Of a stretch of DNA of 64,000 bases, positions 35,028 to 47,432 are shown piece after piece. A program made the translations under genes and the position numbers. The notes below the pieces were generated by a model. The model was given only the letters and a program-made list of their open reading frames with translations. It ran no database searches and had not been told where the DNA came from. This stretch comes from Diadema setosum. Its lineage: Eukaryota; Echinodermata; Echinoidea; Diadematoida; Diadematidae. The DNA is taken from positions 28,028,953 to 28,092,952 of the forward strand of contig NC_092696.1 in assembly GCF_964275005.1 (NCBI RefSeq), read 5' to 3'. The stretch's first letter is position 1. Every line of letters starts with the position of its first letter.

Positions 35028-35120
35028 GTGAGGATCCCTTTCTACATTATTTTCAGACATAATACATCATGCTTGCTTATGTGTCTGTGTGTGTGTTTGT
35101 GTGCACTTACCCAAGGTGTA

Positions 35121-35394
35121 AAATGAGGACACACATACGAACTTTACATCTAAACCGAGGACACACAGAGAACCGAGGACATCCTCGGTACGCAGGCCAT
35201 CCCCAACGGTCTGCTTTTGCATGCTTTTGCATGTAGGGGTACATGTTTGTAGGTCCTCGATGAGCATTATTGTAATAAGTCCTCGGTTGGATGGTAATAT
35301 ACGAATGAGTCCTCGGTTGACAAGAGTCCTACTACACACACAGGTCCTCGGTTATGTGGTAAAATTCTTATGGGTAAAACAGGTCCTCGGTTTC
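35121..35394. mobile_element. MITE with AACCGAGGAC ends
   Basis: AACCGAGGAC motifs on the left face repeated GTCCTCGGTT motifs on the right (five or more copies), with ACCGAGGA-CA-TCCTCGGT as a local hairpin. It lies in the intron splitting Ig1. A foldback-like element with tandem short motifs in the right arm. Confidence 0.6.
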
Positions 35395-35959
35395 CGGCAT
35401 AGATGCTTAATGTGTGTGTATGTGCGTGTGCGCGCGTGTGTGTATGTGAATGTCTTTTATAGTGAAATGTTGTAACAAAATGCAGAGAAAGAGAAGGAGA
35501 GGGAGATAAAGTGAATCAAAGTCCAATTTCGGCATCTGAGGTATCTGCAGTATTTGAATTTTCGTTTATCTCTTTCTATACCTCTATCACAGTATCATGA
35601 TAAATAAATTAATAAATGGATAAAAAAGGGGTAAATATAGGTAAGTTAATATAGGGCCTATAGATAATAACCGAATAAATGAATAAATTAAACACATAAG
35701 TGATAGATAAATATAGGAATTGATAATGATAATATATATCTATACTAAAATAATGTAAAAATACAATATGTATTCACACTTGACATGTGCAGTATGTGTT
35801 TGTGTGTGCACGCAATTCCACATTAGCATACATGCGTACATTACTTTTATATCTAATGACAACAATAGAGATAAACTATGATATTTCGATTTGAGTTTAG
35901 TTAGCGAATATCAATAGATATGACTTTAATGACAACTGTGTGTGATTCTTTTCCTTTTT

Positions 35960-36250
35960 TTTTCAATTCAATTCAATTCAATAGTTTATCTATTTCCATC
36001 ATCAAAAAGAAACTCCTTTCCAAGCAGTACAATACCACCATTCTGTGATTAGACCATTTTGAGTCCAGCGCTCTGATAAATTATTAGCAACAAACATGGC
36101 TCAAACACATGGCGATGAGATTTTTGAAGTTCAAACAAAAAGCTACTGCAACTTTGTGTACAACTCACTGAAATGCACGCGCTTTCGTAACCAGCTATCA
36201 GGATATAATGCATGTCACACTGCAACAGAATATGACAATCGTGAAAATAT
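35960..36250 (-). mobile_element. Retrotransposon 3' end with TTCAA tail
   Basis: On the minus strand the sequence ends AAACTATTGAATTGAATTGA. Such short A-rich tandem tails after AATAAA-like sequence are typical of non-LTR 3' ends. No coding region is left. Confidence 0.4.
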
Positions 36251-36303
36251 AATCTCTAGATAATAAGTGACAAGAATGATGATTATGTACACCTCATCTG
36301 CAG

Positions 36304-36443
36304 AATCCTCACTGAGGAATACTCCGAAGATGGCGCTATTCTCATCATTTCGGACGTAGCGCCAGCGGACGCCGGGCTCTACATGTGCGTTGCGGAGAAC
36401 AACGCCGGTGTGGAGGAAAGCGTGGCCAGCGTCACGGTGCTAG
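36304..36443 (+). CDS. Kunitz-Ig protein: Ig1, second half
   Basis: Acceptor CTGCAG, donor GTAATA; phase 2 in, phase 1 out. Reads ILTEEYSEDGAILIISDV, then APADAGLYMCVAENNAGVEE. D-A-G-x-Y-x-C is the Ig F-strand signature and supplies the second cysteine. With 34823-35027 it forms a complete I-set-like Ig domain. Confidence 0.92.
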
Positions 36444-36849
36444 GTAATACCTCACCCTCGCACTATAAGCCTCTCAGTACCAGAGTTCTAAACTTCAGTG
36501 CACATTTAATGAAGTGTAGTTGCCAGCGGTGATGACAGAGTTAACTGGTGTTAGTCTTCCTTGTTCTCGCTTCTCTTACTCCGCTCTGTCAAGTGCATCC
36601 CTTGTCATCAAATCTTACTCTTGACATACTATATAGTACATAAACCCATCGTTCAGTAGGGCGCCATCTTGTGTACGAAGGTCAACTATGTACAGCAAAT
36701 TAACTGTAAATCAAAGAAGATCACGGAGCTTATTGCGCACGCTTTGTTTTGTATAGATGCAGTCATTCACGATTCAGTGTACGTAGCGAAAGTATAGTAA
36801 GTGTATTTTGGAATGGGCCGATCATATCTATCTTATGTAGATGGGTACC

Positions 36850-36965
36850 TAGTCCAAAGCCGGCGCCACTTCCGGGTTTCTTCAGCTGACAAGCAAAGAG
36901 AAGAAGAAGAAGAAGAAGAAGAAGAAGAAGAAGAAGAAGAAGAAGAAAAGGTCTTCAGCGCAAAA
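36850..36965. repeat. (GAA)n within CTTCAGC-framed repeat
   Basis: A (GAAGAA)n tract at about 36897-36948 is bracketed by GGGTTTCTTCAGCTGACAAG and GTCTTCAGC, the same frame as at the window start. Confidence 0.7.
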
Positions 36966-37199
36966 ACATAGGCCTTATCGCTCTCAAAGGTTTCATTACG
37001 TTTGAACTGATATCATTTATATCGCTCTACAGTTTCTAACCTCCTTATACATAATCTTAATGAGTGTGTGTTGATATCATTAAATTCGATGCCATCATTT
37101 AGGAGGATCATTCAGGAAAATACATAAAGGGCACTTCCATTGTCAGTGTTTGAACATTTTACAGTTTACGAGAATGGAGTTAAAATATTAATTAATTAA

Positions 37200-37272
37200 T
37201 TCAATCATTCATTCGTTCATTCATTCATTCATTTTCCATCTCCAACAAAAACATGTATATATTACATATATG

Positions 37273-37330
<58 letters not shown>
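37200..37330 (+). repeat. (TTCA)n and (TA)n microsatellites
   Basis: Short TTCATTCA tract at 37205-37232 and about 52 bp of TA at 37279-37330, in the intron before Ig2. Confidence 0.9.
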
Positions 37331-37332
<2 letters not shown>

Positions 37333-37523
37333 ACACAAGCTATAAGTGCATATATAGATATATCGATGTCACAATATGTGATAAGTGAAATTTATGGTTA
37401 TACCATTGATAAAGTAAAAAAAAAGACACAAAAGCATTTTGAAAATGTTGGAGATGGTATCATATCATCACGGAAATGACATCATTGTCAAAGTATGGAT
37501 TGTTTCTCCATTTTCATCTCAAG

Positions 37524-37662
37524 TTCCGCCAAAGATCGTAAAATTCCCCGTGGACGCCACCATCGTCCAGGGCGAGACGCTGGAGCTAAGGTGTGAGTAC
37601 ATGGGATTTCCCCCACCCAAGGTGTACTGGGAGAGAGAGGACGGACAGTATGTCTCTCAGAG
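37524..37662 (+). CDS. Kunitz-Ig protein: Ig2, first half
   Basis: Acceptor CATCTCAAG, donor GTTAGT; phase 1 in, phase 2 out (AG|G, Arg). Reads PPKIVKFPVDATIVQGETLE, then L-R-C and PPPKVYWEREDG, giving the first Ig cysteine and core Trp. Confidence 0.92.
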
Positions 37663-38083
37663 GTTAGTCTCCATTCAAGGAATTCCTTTGTTCATTTCAT
37701 AGCTGCAATACGCGCACAATATTGTTGATAATTCATGGTCTGATCAAAAAGGGATGCTTCCTTGATCTGATGTTACCCAGGATAACCTGCTCAATGTTGG
37801 CCCTGTTCTCCGATAAAGTCTTCTAGATACTCTCTTATACTTCTTGGCCAAAAGGGATGTAAGACCTTGAGCATTCTTGTTACTTGTGACTTGTTAGACT
37901 AAAAGCCTTGGCGCGTCGTGCCGTTTCGATGAGTTTGTTTCATTTCATTCATTTACTCTTACACTGTGGTGCAATATAAAAACACGAAAATCATTAATGA
38001 CACATCTTTGCAATCAGTTAGGATGGCAGTGTCTGCAGTTTTGATACTAACATCAACTAATTGTTCGATCCCCTATTCGACAG

Positions 38084-38211
38084 GGTGAACGGCACTGAAG
38101 CTGTCGTCATGATCAACGACATCCACGACATCGAGACCGGCATGAGATTTACCTGCGTCGGCCGTAACGAAGCCGGACTCGACAAGCGGTACATTGACGT
38201 CGACGTAAAAG
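38084..38211 (+). CDS. Kunitz-Ig protein: Ig2, second half
   Basis: Acceptor TCGACAG, donor GTGAGT; phase 2 in, phase 1 out. Reads VNGTEAVVMINDIHD (an N-glycosylation sequon NGT), then ETGMRFTCVGRNEAGLDKRY. The F-strand has E-x-G-x-x-x-C with Phe in place of the usual Tyr. Confidence 0.92.
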
Positions 38212-38736
38212 GTGAGTTCAACTATTTCCGAAGTTGTGTTGACATCGTTTCAAGAACAAACAGTCTGATATCAATTTTACATTGGTTTGACATTCAAGAA
38301 ATGCATGAACTGGAACACGACACACTGGGGGAAAAGAATGAAAAAAAAAATGAGGAGAAGGAGAAGGAGAAGGAGAGAAGAATTGTGCCAACAGAAGACG
38401 AAGACGAGGAGATAGAAAGAAGGCTAATAATAATAATGAAAAGAAAGTTTCTTTCATAAGTGAATATTAAAGAGATGTGATTTCACGTTTTCGGTATTTC
38501 ATTCTGACTTCATCGGATGCTGTTTATTACCTACTGCTTCGAGCTTGCATCAGCTTTATTTTCATCAATGTGGCTGCATGTTTTTTTTTTTTTTTTCCAC
38601 TTGCTTCAATATTTGTCTGTACTTGCTGCTCTGTCTCGTTTTCTCTACATCATTTTTTTTCTTTTGTATTCTGCCCCCTCTCTGAACCAGCTCCCATCTG
38701 TTCGTTTGGTTGTGTGTGTGTATTTGTGCATATGTA

Positions 38737-38738
<2 letters not shown>

Positions 38739-38775
<37 letters not shown>
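38739..38775 (+). repeat. (GT)n microsatellite
   Basis: Intronic GT repeat, followed by a T-rich stretch to about 39500. Confidence 0.9.
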
Positions 38776-38782
<7 letters not shown>

Positions 38783-39998
38783 GTGTTCACCATCTGGTCA
38801 ATCATGTCTGTATTCCTTGAATTCCTGTCTTCTCTGGCCACCTGTTTCAACACCTGCGGTTCAAACGAACACCTGACATTTTTTTTTTTGGCCAGAGTCT
38901 TCCACTTGTTTTCATGTTTGTTTTGTTAATATGATTTTTGTTTTGCTCTTTAATTCGAGGCATTTGTCGTGGCTTCAACCTGTTGTACCTGTTTACATTT
39001 TTCTTTATTTTCACTTCTTTTTATTTTGTTTTGCATTTTTTCACATTGTCTTTCCAGGATAGTTGTTGACTTTCCTAATTCCATTGTTTTTCTCTTCCTT
39101 CAACGTAAAGCTGGAGGCCTAGATGATCTAAGTTTTCCATCATCACCATCAGTTTCGTTTTAGTGAGATTTCTTGGAATGTCTGCCGTTTTTACACTCTT
39201 CCCGCCATATCATTGTGGTTTATTTTTTCCCATTTATTTTCTTTAATTGTTTTGATCTTTGTGATTTCCCTTCACCGCCAGTTTCATCGTGTTTATGTAT
39301 GTATGTGTGTTTTGCCTGCGAATGAATGTCATCTTTCTTCACTTTTTTTTTCTCGCGGATTACGTCTCTGTCAATATTCTTCCTTTCTCTTTCAATACAA
39401 ACAATGTTGTTCTAACGAACTCCTACTTCTTTCCCACGTGTTCCACAGATTCGAATGTTTTTTTTTATATTTTTTTTTTTACGAATTCGTGTTATTATAC
39501 AAACGATATACAGGAGAGAGTGGAACGGTGAGAATTGGATCCGCGACTTAAACTTTGGAACTGTTTTACGTAAAGTAAAAAGAGAGTATCCAATTCTCGC
39601 CGATCCACGAAATAGGCCTGTGCGTATTTCGTTTTATAAAATGGGCCCATAAATTCATAAAATTCAACCTTTTCCCCACCATGCGTCCGGTACATCTACA
39701 AAGCTATATACACGTAAATGGCTTGAGCCATGCATTCGGATCTTACCGGACGCTTGGCCATGCGTTCGGAATTTACCGCACGCAAGACTCAGTGTGCATA
39801 AAAAGAAAAAAAAAAAAAGCAGTGCATGATAATTGACCAATCAGAATGCAGAGATTGTAAAGCCGATTTTATAATATTATTATTTCTCTACTTACACGAA
39901 CAATTCGACTTAATCAGTATATTTAATTTGTCTACAGTTGTGATATTGTCGCTTGAGTTTTACCCGTTTATCACCTGTTATCTTTCTCCGTATTGTAG

Positions 39999-40123
39999 TT
40001 CCGCCATTTTTCATGAGATTACCGCTGAACCAAACTGTGAACGAGGGCCACGCCCTAGACTTCGTGTGCCAGGCGGGAGGGTCACAACCTCTTACAGTAA
40101 CGTGGTACAAGAATGGCGAACAG
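39999..40123 (+). CDS. Kunitz-Ig protein: Ig3, first half
   Basis: Acceptor TATTGTAG, donor GTAACC; phase 1 in, phase 0 out. Reads PPFFMRLPLNQTVNEGHALD, then FVCQAGGSQPLTVTWYKNGE. Carries a sequon (NQT), the first Ig cysteine and core Trp. The internal intron is in a different phase from those of Ig1 and Ig2. Confidence 0.92.
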
Positions 40124-40465
40124 GTAACCGTTCGCGTGGACCTCTTGCAGCCAGATTCTGTCTGTGTGATAAGATTTTCATAATAAATTTATTCGTCGAG
40201 ATCAATATAAAATATCAATAAAAATTTAAGCATTCCATCTTACCGTCTGCAGTGGAATGGTAATGTCTAATCTGATCGCAATTAAGTAGGCCTAGTATAT
40301 TTTCATGTCTCTGCACTTAACGCAGCTAAATCGAGGTTTACTTGATTGAGTCAAAAATGTTATACTTAATAGAATTAAACAAACATCTCGACTTTATAGG
40401 AGGAAGCGTTAACAAATAGATTTCGCACTTTTTTACTCATTTCCTTGTCATTGTCGATCTCGCAG

Positions 40466-40616
40466 CTGCATCCTGGCGACCCACGCACATCGTTCCTTGA
40501 CAACGGCACGACTTTCCATATCACGTCGGCTCTGCCCACCGACTCGGGCTCCTACACGTGCTCGGCGTCGAACGAGGTCGGCCACACCGTTGTCGATGCC
40601 GCGCTGAACGTCGTGC
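40466..40616 (+). CDS. Kunitz-Ig protein: Ig3, second half
   Basis: Acceptor CTCGCAG, donor GTAAGT; phase 0 in, phase 1 out. Reads LDNGTTFHITSALPTDSGSY, then TCSASNEVGHTVVDAALNVV. D-S-G-x-Y-x-C completes the Ig fold. Confidence 0.92.
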
Positions 40617-40850
40617 GTAAGTTTTCAGATTTGTGATCAAAGTCAATTACATGGGATATTATCTTCTTTTTTGAGCAAGCGATGCATGCACTTGCGGTGT
40701 TGATATAACGTACTATGTTCGTTTCTTTTTTTTTTTTTTTATCAAAACAGTTTTCAAATATTGAATATACAAACTAGTAAGCTGATTGTGCTCTTTCTAG
40801 CCAGACTTCTATTCCGAATTTATCCTTTAAAACAACAATTTATTCAACCT

Positions 40851-41341
40851 ATAGGCCACACTAACTTTTTTATTTAGTGGCCCGATGGGGCCACCAAAAT
40901 CATCAATTTCAAATTTTTTTCGTGGCCCGAGAGAAAAATTTGGTGGCCCCCCAAAACAATAAAAAACATTAAAATTCCTTTTTTGTGTGTGTGTGGATAA
41001 GTCAAATATTTACATTTTATCATAGCAAAAATTGGAAGCTGGACATATCTACTCATGAATAAACCCCAACAAACTCGCAACACTCACTCCCAGGCACTCA
41101 TTCAGTCTTTTTCATCCATCCTTTAAACAAATTTGACTGCTGAATGGTAAGACTAAGTATGGATATTCATTGACAGGCACATGGGTTGCAACATCTTAAC
41201 ATAAATAAATGACACTTTTCAAAAAATTTTGGTGGCCCGAGGCGGGCCACCAAATTTGCCCTTTTGAAATTTGGTGGCCCGACTTTCATTTTTGGTGGCC
41301 CCGGGCCACCGGGCCACCGTTATTGTCGAGCCCTGCTATAA
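40851..41341. mobile_element. MITE with GGTGGCCC motifs
   Basis: A 490 bp element in the intron before Ig4, bounded by TATAGG...GTGGCCC and GGGCCACC...CCTGCTATA. Repeated (T/G)GGTGGCCC and GGGCCACC words in both orientations and TA at both edges indicate a non-autonomous TIR element. Confidence 0.6.
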
Positions 41342-41520
41342 GGTAGAATGATGTTGGCTATTAGAGAGGAAAGGCAAGATTTGTCTTTGAGAAGGGAGGG
41401 TAATCAATCCGCATCAAGACAGACGATTGGTAGACTTCATAGGGAGGAGAAAAAAGTGTCGATGTTGACGTTGCCCCTTTTTGTTCATTTCATTATTACG
41501 TCTTCGCCTGTTTCGAACAG

Positions 41521-41811
41521 CCTCTGACGCGCTACCCCGAGTTGTGGAACGCCCTCAGAACGTCACCGTGTACATTGGCCAATCAACGCGGTTCCGATGC
41601 AGGGCCAGCGGAGATCCCGCCCCCACAGTGAGCTGGCTGGTCGACGGCTTCACGATCGGCGTGCCGCCCCTTGACCGTGACATGCGCTACAAGTTCAACG
41701 GGACCGATCTGATCATTACGCACGTTAACGTGCGCGACACAGGCAGATACACCTGTATGGCCGCGTCGCTACACGGCTTCGACCGCGCAAGCGCGTACCT
41801 GTCCATCAGAG
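41521..41811 (+). CDS. Kunitz-Ig protein: Ig4, single exon
   Basis: Acceptor TTCGAACAG, donor GTAAGC; symmetrical phase 1-1, 97 codons, a whole Ig domain without the internal intron of Ig1-3. Reads LPRVVERPQNVTVYIGQSTR, then FRCRASGDPAPTVSWLVDG, and after NGTDLIITHVNVRDTG comes RYTCMAAS. Two sequons (NVT, NGT). I-set type. Confidence 0.95.
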
Positions 41812-41875
41812 GTAAGCAGCAGTACTCCGGCCGGGGAAGTCTCTGTTCGTAGAACTCTGCGAGTAATCACGACTT

Positions 41876-41877
<2 letters not shown>

Positions 41878-41937
<60 letters not shown>

Positions 41938-41985
41938 CGACGACGACAACGACAACAACGACAACGACAACAACAACAACAACAG
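41878..41985 (+). repeat. (CAA)n microsatellite
   Basis: Long AAC/CAA trinucleotide tract with GAC interruptions, starting 65 bp after the Ig4 donor. Confidence 0.95.
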
Positions 41986-42711
41986 CAGTGACAACGACAC
42001 CAAAATATGACAATAAGTACCATCACAAACGACAACAATAACAAAACAAAGTAGAGGCATTAAACTAACAAAAACAGAGTAAATATGATAATCTAACGAA
42101 AAAAAAAAAAAAACAGAGCAAAAACAACAACCCAACAACCAAAGATACAAAATTACCATCAGTCAATAAAATATGCATTCTTAATTAATTCATTCTGGAG
42201 TTGCCTTTAAATGCAAGGTTTCTAGCAACGGGCCAAGACATGACAAGACGTAGTGAAATGTTACACAAAATTATTGTACTGAAGTTCTTCATCTGGCATA
42301 AATTATCAAAAAAGGGCAATTGGGCAGTCCGTTGAAACCTGTAAAGAAGTAGCAATTTCACAAAGTATTTTGATGCCTTACTAACAATTATCAAATTTTC
42401 GGTTATATGCATAGGTCGCATTAAAGAAAACAAATGTGGAGTATGGCTGTCCACCATGATAGTCCTGTTTTCCAGAGAATAATGTAGTAAATGTACTTTC
42501 CTAGACAAGTGATTAGACATAAAAGTTTGAATATTGATATGTGTGCGTGTGTAGCTGTTGAATATGTATCTGAACGCCTGTAATGACATGCTTTATTTAG
42601 CTTTTAATGATTAAATCATTTGATTATACGTATGATATTTCATATTCCATAGAATTATCGATTTATATTAATTCATACATAACTAACAATGCTACTCTGT
42701 ACAATCTACAG

Positions 42712-42984
42712 AGCCGCGATTGGCTATGGAGACCTCCATTACTGACACCAATGTCATTCTTGGAGAAAATCTGATTCTGACATGCGCCGCCAGCGGTGAA
42801 CCGGAACCACATCTGACGTGGTACCGCAACGGACTTCCGATCAACGCGACCCTGAAAAGATTCTCCCTGAACGAGAACACGCTCATCATACCCATTTTGA
42901 CGCCCAAGATGGGCGGGGCCTACAAGTGTATCTATGACAACGGCGTGCTGACAGCGTCTTCTTCTGCGATGGTAGATGTGTTGG
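42712..42984 (+). CDS. Kunitz-Ig protein: Ig5, single exon
   Basis: Acceptor ATCTACAG, donor GTAGGT; phase 1-1, 91 codons. Reads MAMETSITDTNVILGENL-type N-terminus (TTG, not a start, at the Leu), then LTCAASGEPEPHLTWYRNGL, sequon NAT, and GGAYKCIYDNG as F-G strands. Lys/Met precede GG where Asp-x-Gly is usual, so the F-strand is slightly atypical. Confidence 0.93.
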
Positions 42985-43040
42985 GTAGGTCGTTAATTTG
43001 ATCGTGAATTAATCATTGTAAGTGCACGAAAATTGATGAG

Positions 43041-43230
43041 TACAGTGGACTCCCATTATAACGAAGTCCTCGGGACCGGCAGTTTTCTTTCGTTATAACG
43101 AAATTTCGTTATAACCGAATGAATAAACAATAAAAATACATAGAGTTGATAATGTTGCGGCCCTAAATTTTATTTCGTTGTAACCGGCATTTCGTTATAA
43201 CCGTGTTCGTTATAACGGGAGTGCACTGTA
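43041..43230. mobile_element. Tigger/pogo-like MITE, intact
   Basis: Termini CAGTGGACTCCCATTATAAC and the complementary ...GTTATAACGGGAGTGCACTG, flanked by TA on both sides; 190 bp. Contains repeated CGTTATAACG palindromes. The same family is at 10078-10266. Confidence 0.85.
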
Positions 43231-44701
43231 TAATCATGCAGTTTTAATCAATCTGAGGTAAACGATCTGCTAAATCATTCCTAAAGCATGTTTTCATACA
43301 CATTTTGCTGTTTTCTCATTACGTTTGGTTTTTGTTCCGGGATATGTTCTACAAAGCGGACAGACTTTCTGGGAGTGTCAATACTGTACTCACTCGCAAC
43401 AAAAATGATAGGCCCCACTTAGGGGTGGGATTAACAAGGTTCATTTTTAATTGTTATATGAAATACAGATACATATTAGATTTGCGAAATAGGGTGAGGG
43501 AAATATTGTTAAACGATATTCAGTCAAACATCGTGCTTTAATAATTATGGAAGCATTGGGGTAAACTAATAGTGGTAAAATGTTGTAAAGCACAGCGCAT
43601 AGCATTGCTGGCTCTTAATGCACGCGTGGATATTATACCAATCCGCTGCCAATAATGATACAACAAAATAAAAATGGCACACATTGAATCCCCTGCACAA
43701 TGCCAATCCAGCTCCTGCACCTCTCGCTTCTTCTCTCTTTCCTACGCGCTCTTTTTTCTTCATCTTCTTACCATCCATCACCCCCTTGAACAAAGTGTTA
43801 AAAGATCAGATAAGCTAGCCATCACTTCCGTACTTTTTTACTGCTCTTTTCTATCATTATCATCTTTTTTTTTTTGCCTTTGTTACCTGTTTAAAGAAGC
43901 GCACTATGCAAAGAAAGCAGCTGATATGAAAACTGTTGCTGCCACTTTTGCATGAAAGAAGTGATATCAGCTCTAAATCAGGCAAATCATGTCCGTTGGG
44001 AAGGGCTTATCATGGGCCATTCAAAATAACCGTCGTAGTCACGTGACCTTGACGTCATGTAGAAAAGTGTGCCTTATTCATTTTGTAAAATTCTTTTTAC
44101 ACTAACAGACGGAACATAATGATTTCTATTGGGGTTTAATTTGCGTGAAGTATTCGATTTTCCCCACCTCGAAAGATGTGTGCTTTAAAGATGTCTTCAA
44201 AGTGAGCAGGGTGAGAAAATGACGTATAGGCCTACTAGATCACAGTAAAGGGAGAATATGTTGTTGCTTTTTTTTCAAGAAATACAGAAACTCGTTTTCC
44301 TTTTCAAGCATAAAAAATATGGATGAGGAGCAGAGTGCAAGTTGTACAATGTAAGAAAGTGACATCATATCAATGTGACTGCATTGGCTACTTTGGAGTT
44401 CAAGTTGTCAGATTTCAAAATAAATGACTAATATAAGCATAATGTCCCTAATAAAGGCAATGTTCCTATATACCCTTGCATTACTTTGAAAAGCTAAAGC
44501 AAAGCAAAACAAAACAAATAAAAAATCAAATCAAAGTCAAAGTGCGCACTATCCACTTGTTCCAAATTTTGAGGCGCGCATTGTGAACTCCGGTTGCAGG
44601 GTGACGCTAACATGCACGGCACATTGTAACTAACCGCAGGTTTTTATCAGTGGAAGGCACCAAGTCATTTTTGTCCATTCCTGCCGTTTCCCTCTCTCCA
44701 G
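43231..44701 (+). other. Intron between Ig5 and linker exon
   Basis: No exon recognised. Open frames at 43305-43541 and 43674-43955 have no domains and lack convincing splice sites. Confidence 0.6.
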
Positions 44702-44782
44702 AGCCAACCGCGATTATGCCTACAACTTCAATGCTGCCACCATCGTCCAACTTCACCACAGCCACGTCGCTGCCAGAAGCAA
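44702..44782 (+). CDS. Kunitz-Ig protein: Thr/Ser/Pro linker exon
   Basis: An 81-nt phase 1-1 exon (acceptor CTCTCCAG, donor GTGAGG) encoding EPTAIMPTTSMLPPSS then NFTTATSLPEA. Rich in Thr/Ser/Pro with one N-sequon, suggesting an O-glycosylated spacer between the Ig array and the C-terminal domain. Confidence 0.8.
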
Positions 44783-45378
44783 GTGAGGATCAAGAAACTT
44801 TATGCTATTACCCTGCCCTGCGACTTTATAAAATTCTTTGAGTGCTCACGGGTTCCCCCACCCCCTCTTTACATTATTGTTCCCGCATACATAGTATTGC
44901 TTCAAAGTAGTATGGATTTCCAATGCATAACGAAAAAATGAAAACGCAAAACTTTCACGAGGGGCAAAAGATACTTATCTTCTCTTTCGCTCTGTAGAAG
45001 TAGAGTAAGTTTCTCCGAAAATTACTCATTGATTTGGTAAAATGTCTGAAAACGGCAAAAGAAAAGAAAAAGCAAAGCAATAGTCTAGAAAGCCAAGCAA
45101 ACAAACCTAAGCCAAAGCCTGTAAGAGCAAAAAAGTGCCCCAACACGAACATTTACCGCATTCAATAATTGTTGCATGAAAGCATGAAAATCTAGAGTGA
45201 AAAAACAAAAAACAAACAAACAAGCAACTTTCCTGTTTTAATTCGTAATTCTATTCTTAATTCTTGCTCATTCTTTCGTAATTGATTGAACTTGAAGTGG
45301 TTTTGTTTCTTGAAATAATTTGAGCTGATTCTTCATCAGAAGAATATTAATCTTTCTTTTTTTGGGATCATTTTCCAG

Positions 45379-45523
45379 CGGACGCATCAGAGCTCGGGAC
45401 CCAGCCTGCCCCGCTGGTGGAGCTGAAACTTCGTCGCTACGACATTATTGACACCGGAATAGCAAACCTCTTCAGGGGCTGGGCAGACGTGCAGGGACAG
45501 GGCGCTGCCAACGACTACTGCCG
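45379..45523 (+). CDS. Kunitz-Ig protein: C-terminal domain, repeat 1 start
   Basis: Acceptor TTTTCCAG, donor GTAGAG; phase 1 in, phase 2 out. After a short linker it reads LVELKLRRYDIIDTGIANLF, then RGWADVQGQGAANDYCR. The W-x-D-x-x-G-x-G-x-x-x-D-Y-C-R pattern recurs in the next exon and resembles FG-GAP/VCBS-type Asp-Gly loops, here with a degenerate metal-binding loop. Confidence 0.85.
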
Positions 45524-46520
45524 GTAGAGTCACTGCGACAGACCCAATATAATTATTTAGACTTTCAGACACTCAGAACTTCATATGTCGACACAAAAGA
45601 GAAATCTCAATTTGAACGTTTAAAGTCAAATCTATAGATGTACTAATTTGAAGCATTTACATCTGCTTGTTCACATTATAGAGTGGGACTATAGAATGAT
45701 GAATATGCGTGAGCAATGACTAAGGAAGTAGACTGGTAAATGAATACAGGTGTGAATTTTCGATGGGGGATTAGCCATCTATACCTGCTGGTCCCACTCG
45801 ATAGCAATATCTGTGACACAGTTACAAGTTAATTCTGAGAAATTTGCTATCATTAAATCCCAGAAAACTGCCAAGCGGCATGATTTATCACACGCCTTCA
45901 GATTTTATATTGTTTGAAATCTGTCCTATCCCCTTAATTTCAAAGTTTTGGGATGCCTTGAATGTTGAAACATGTTTCTGTTGTCTTCATGAAGCCTGTA
46001 GCTAGCAAAGGGGAGATTGCATACTGCTTTGAAATATCGAATCTGAAGCACGCTTGTCTTTATCAAAACTTTAAAATCTACTCTATCTTAAAGATGTACA
46101 TTCATGTGGTTGTCGCTTTTCTTATCTTATATCTATTGTATGTTTTATGCAAGTATTTGGGAAACCAAACTGAATAAAACATAGAGCATCTTCAAAAACA
46201 AAGATGAAGTGAAAAATTGACGTTCGTCAGCTTTATAATGCGTTCACTTTGTGACGTCACATACGCCTTTAATCCCTTCCGCGCCATTGAGTCAACTGTG
46301 CACAAATTTCACATTATACTTTTTATTTACCTATGGGTAGAAAAGAAATGTGGCACCCAACGGGTTAATATCTGGTTTTTTCTGTAATCTGGAGACAGAT
46401 TGGTAACAATTCCTGCTGTGTTGCTGACGACAATGCATTCATAGAAACGAACAAACGTACAAAAACAAATATAATGCTATATTGTAATAGTAATGAATAT
46501 GTTTTTTATCGCATTCCTAG

Positions 46521-46679
46521 CGTGATCGAGCCAGAGGAGGATAGGTACCAACTGGTGTGCGCCCTCGCCGGCGGGGACGGGGAATACAACTACTCGTCTC
46601 GGCTTGACTTCCAGGTCGGGGAAACGGACACGTGGTACATGAAGGATGAAGACGGTGATGGGAGAGACGATTACTGCAG
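46521..46679 (+). CDS. Kunitz-Ig protein: repeat 1 end and repeat 2 start
   Basis: Acceptor ATTCCTAG, donor GTGGGT; phase 2 both sides. Reads VIEPEEDRYQLVCALAGGDG, EYNYSSRLDFQVGE, and then WYMKDEDGDGRDDYCR. DEDGDGRDD fits a DxDxDGxxD calcium-binding loop. An alternative donor four bases downstream (GTAAAC) would break the frame with the last exon, so GTGGGT is preferred. Confidence 0.88.
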
Positions 46680-47432
46680 GTGGGTAAACATGTCCTAACA
46701 TTTGTGGAGGGACATGCAGGGCCCTCTTCATAGAATCAACTATTAAGAGGCACTAACCTTGTGGAACATGCTGTTGCGAAACGAAGGCCCTAGAAAACCG
46801 TCATCTTCTCTGTAAGACGAAAATGATAACAGCAAAATAGAATTCCTCTACGCATTATCCTCTAACTATAGTGGATGTTGGGAAAGTGACATCCAGCAGG
46901 ATTTTATAAGGGATGTTTCTATGATTAGTGGATATTCTTAGTCAGGTCCTTGTCAAATTTATTTACTGGCGTGATAATTGGATTTCAGTACGACAGTATA
47001 CGTTATTGCGATTTTGTTTATTTGTTTACATCGGCTATCACCATGATCATGTTTTGTTGGTGTTGTTGTATATTTCGTAAATAGAGTTTCGTCGGTTCAA
47101 ACTAAGTCATAAATCATTGACACGCCTCATCTTTAATTGTTCTCAAAATTATTGAAATTATCAAATTATCGAAATACATGCATTATTGATACTGTGATGA
47201 AACATACAAGCAGAGTAATGAATAAAATTGATTTATTGGAACAACAGAAGAGATATGTAAATGGGAAAATAATAAAAGGAAAGTGGGATAACGCAGACAA
47301 ACTATTTCATGGTGGAGAGTAAGCATGAAAATATGAATACGGTATGAACATGATGACAGTAAACTGCTGAATAGAATGACGTGTAAAATAATAATCATCA
47401 TGAATGACCGCACTTTTGTGACGTCACCACAG

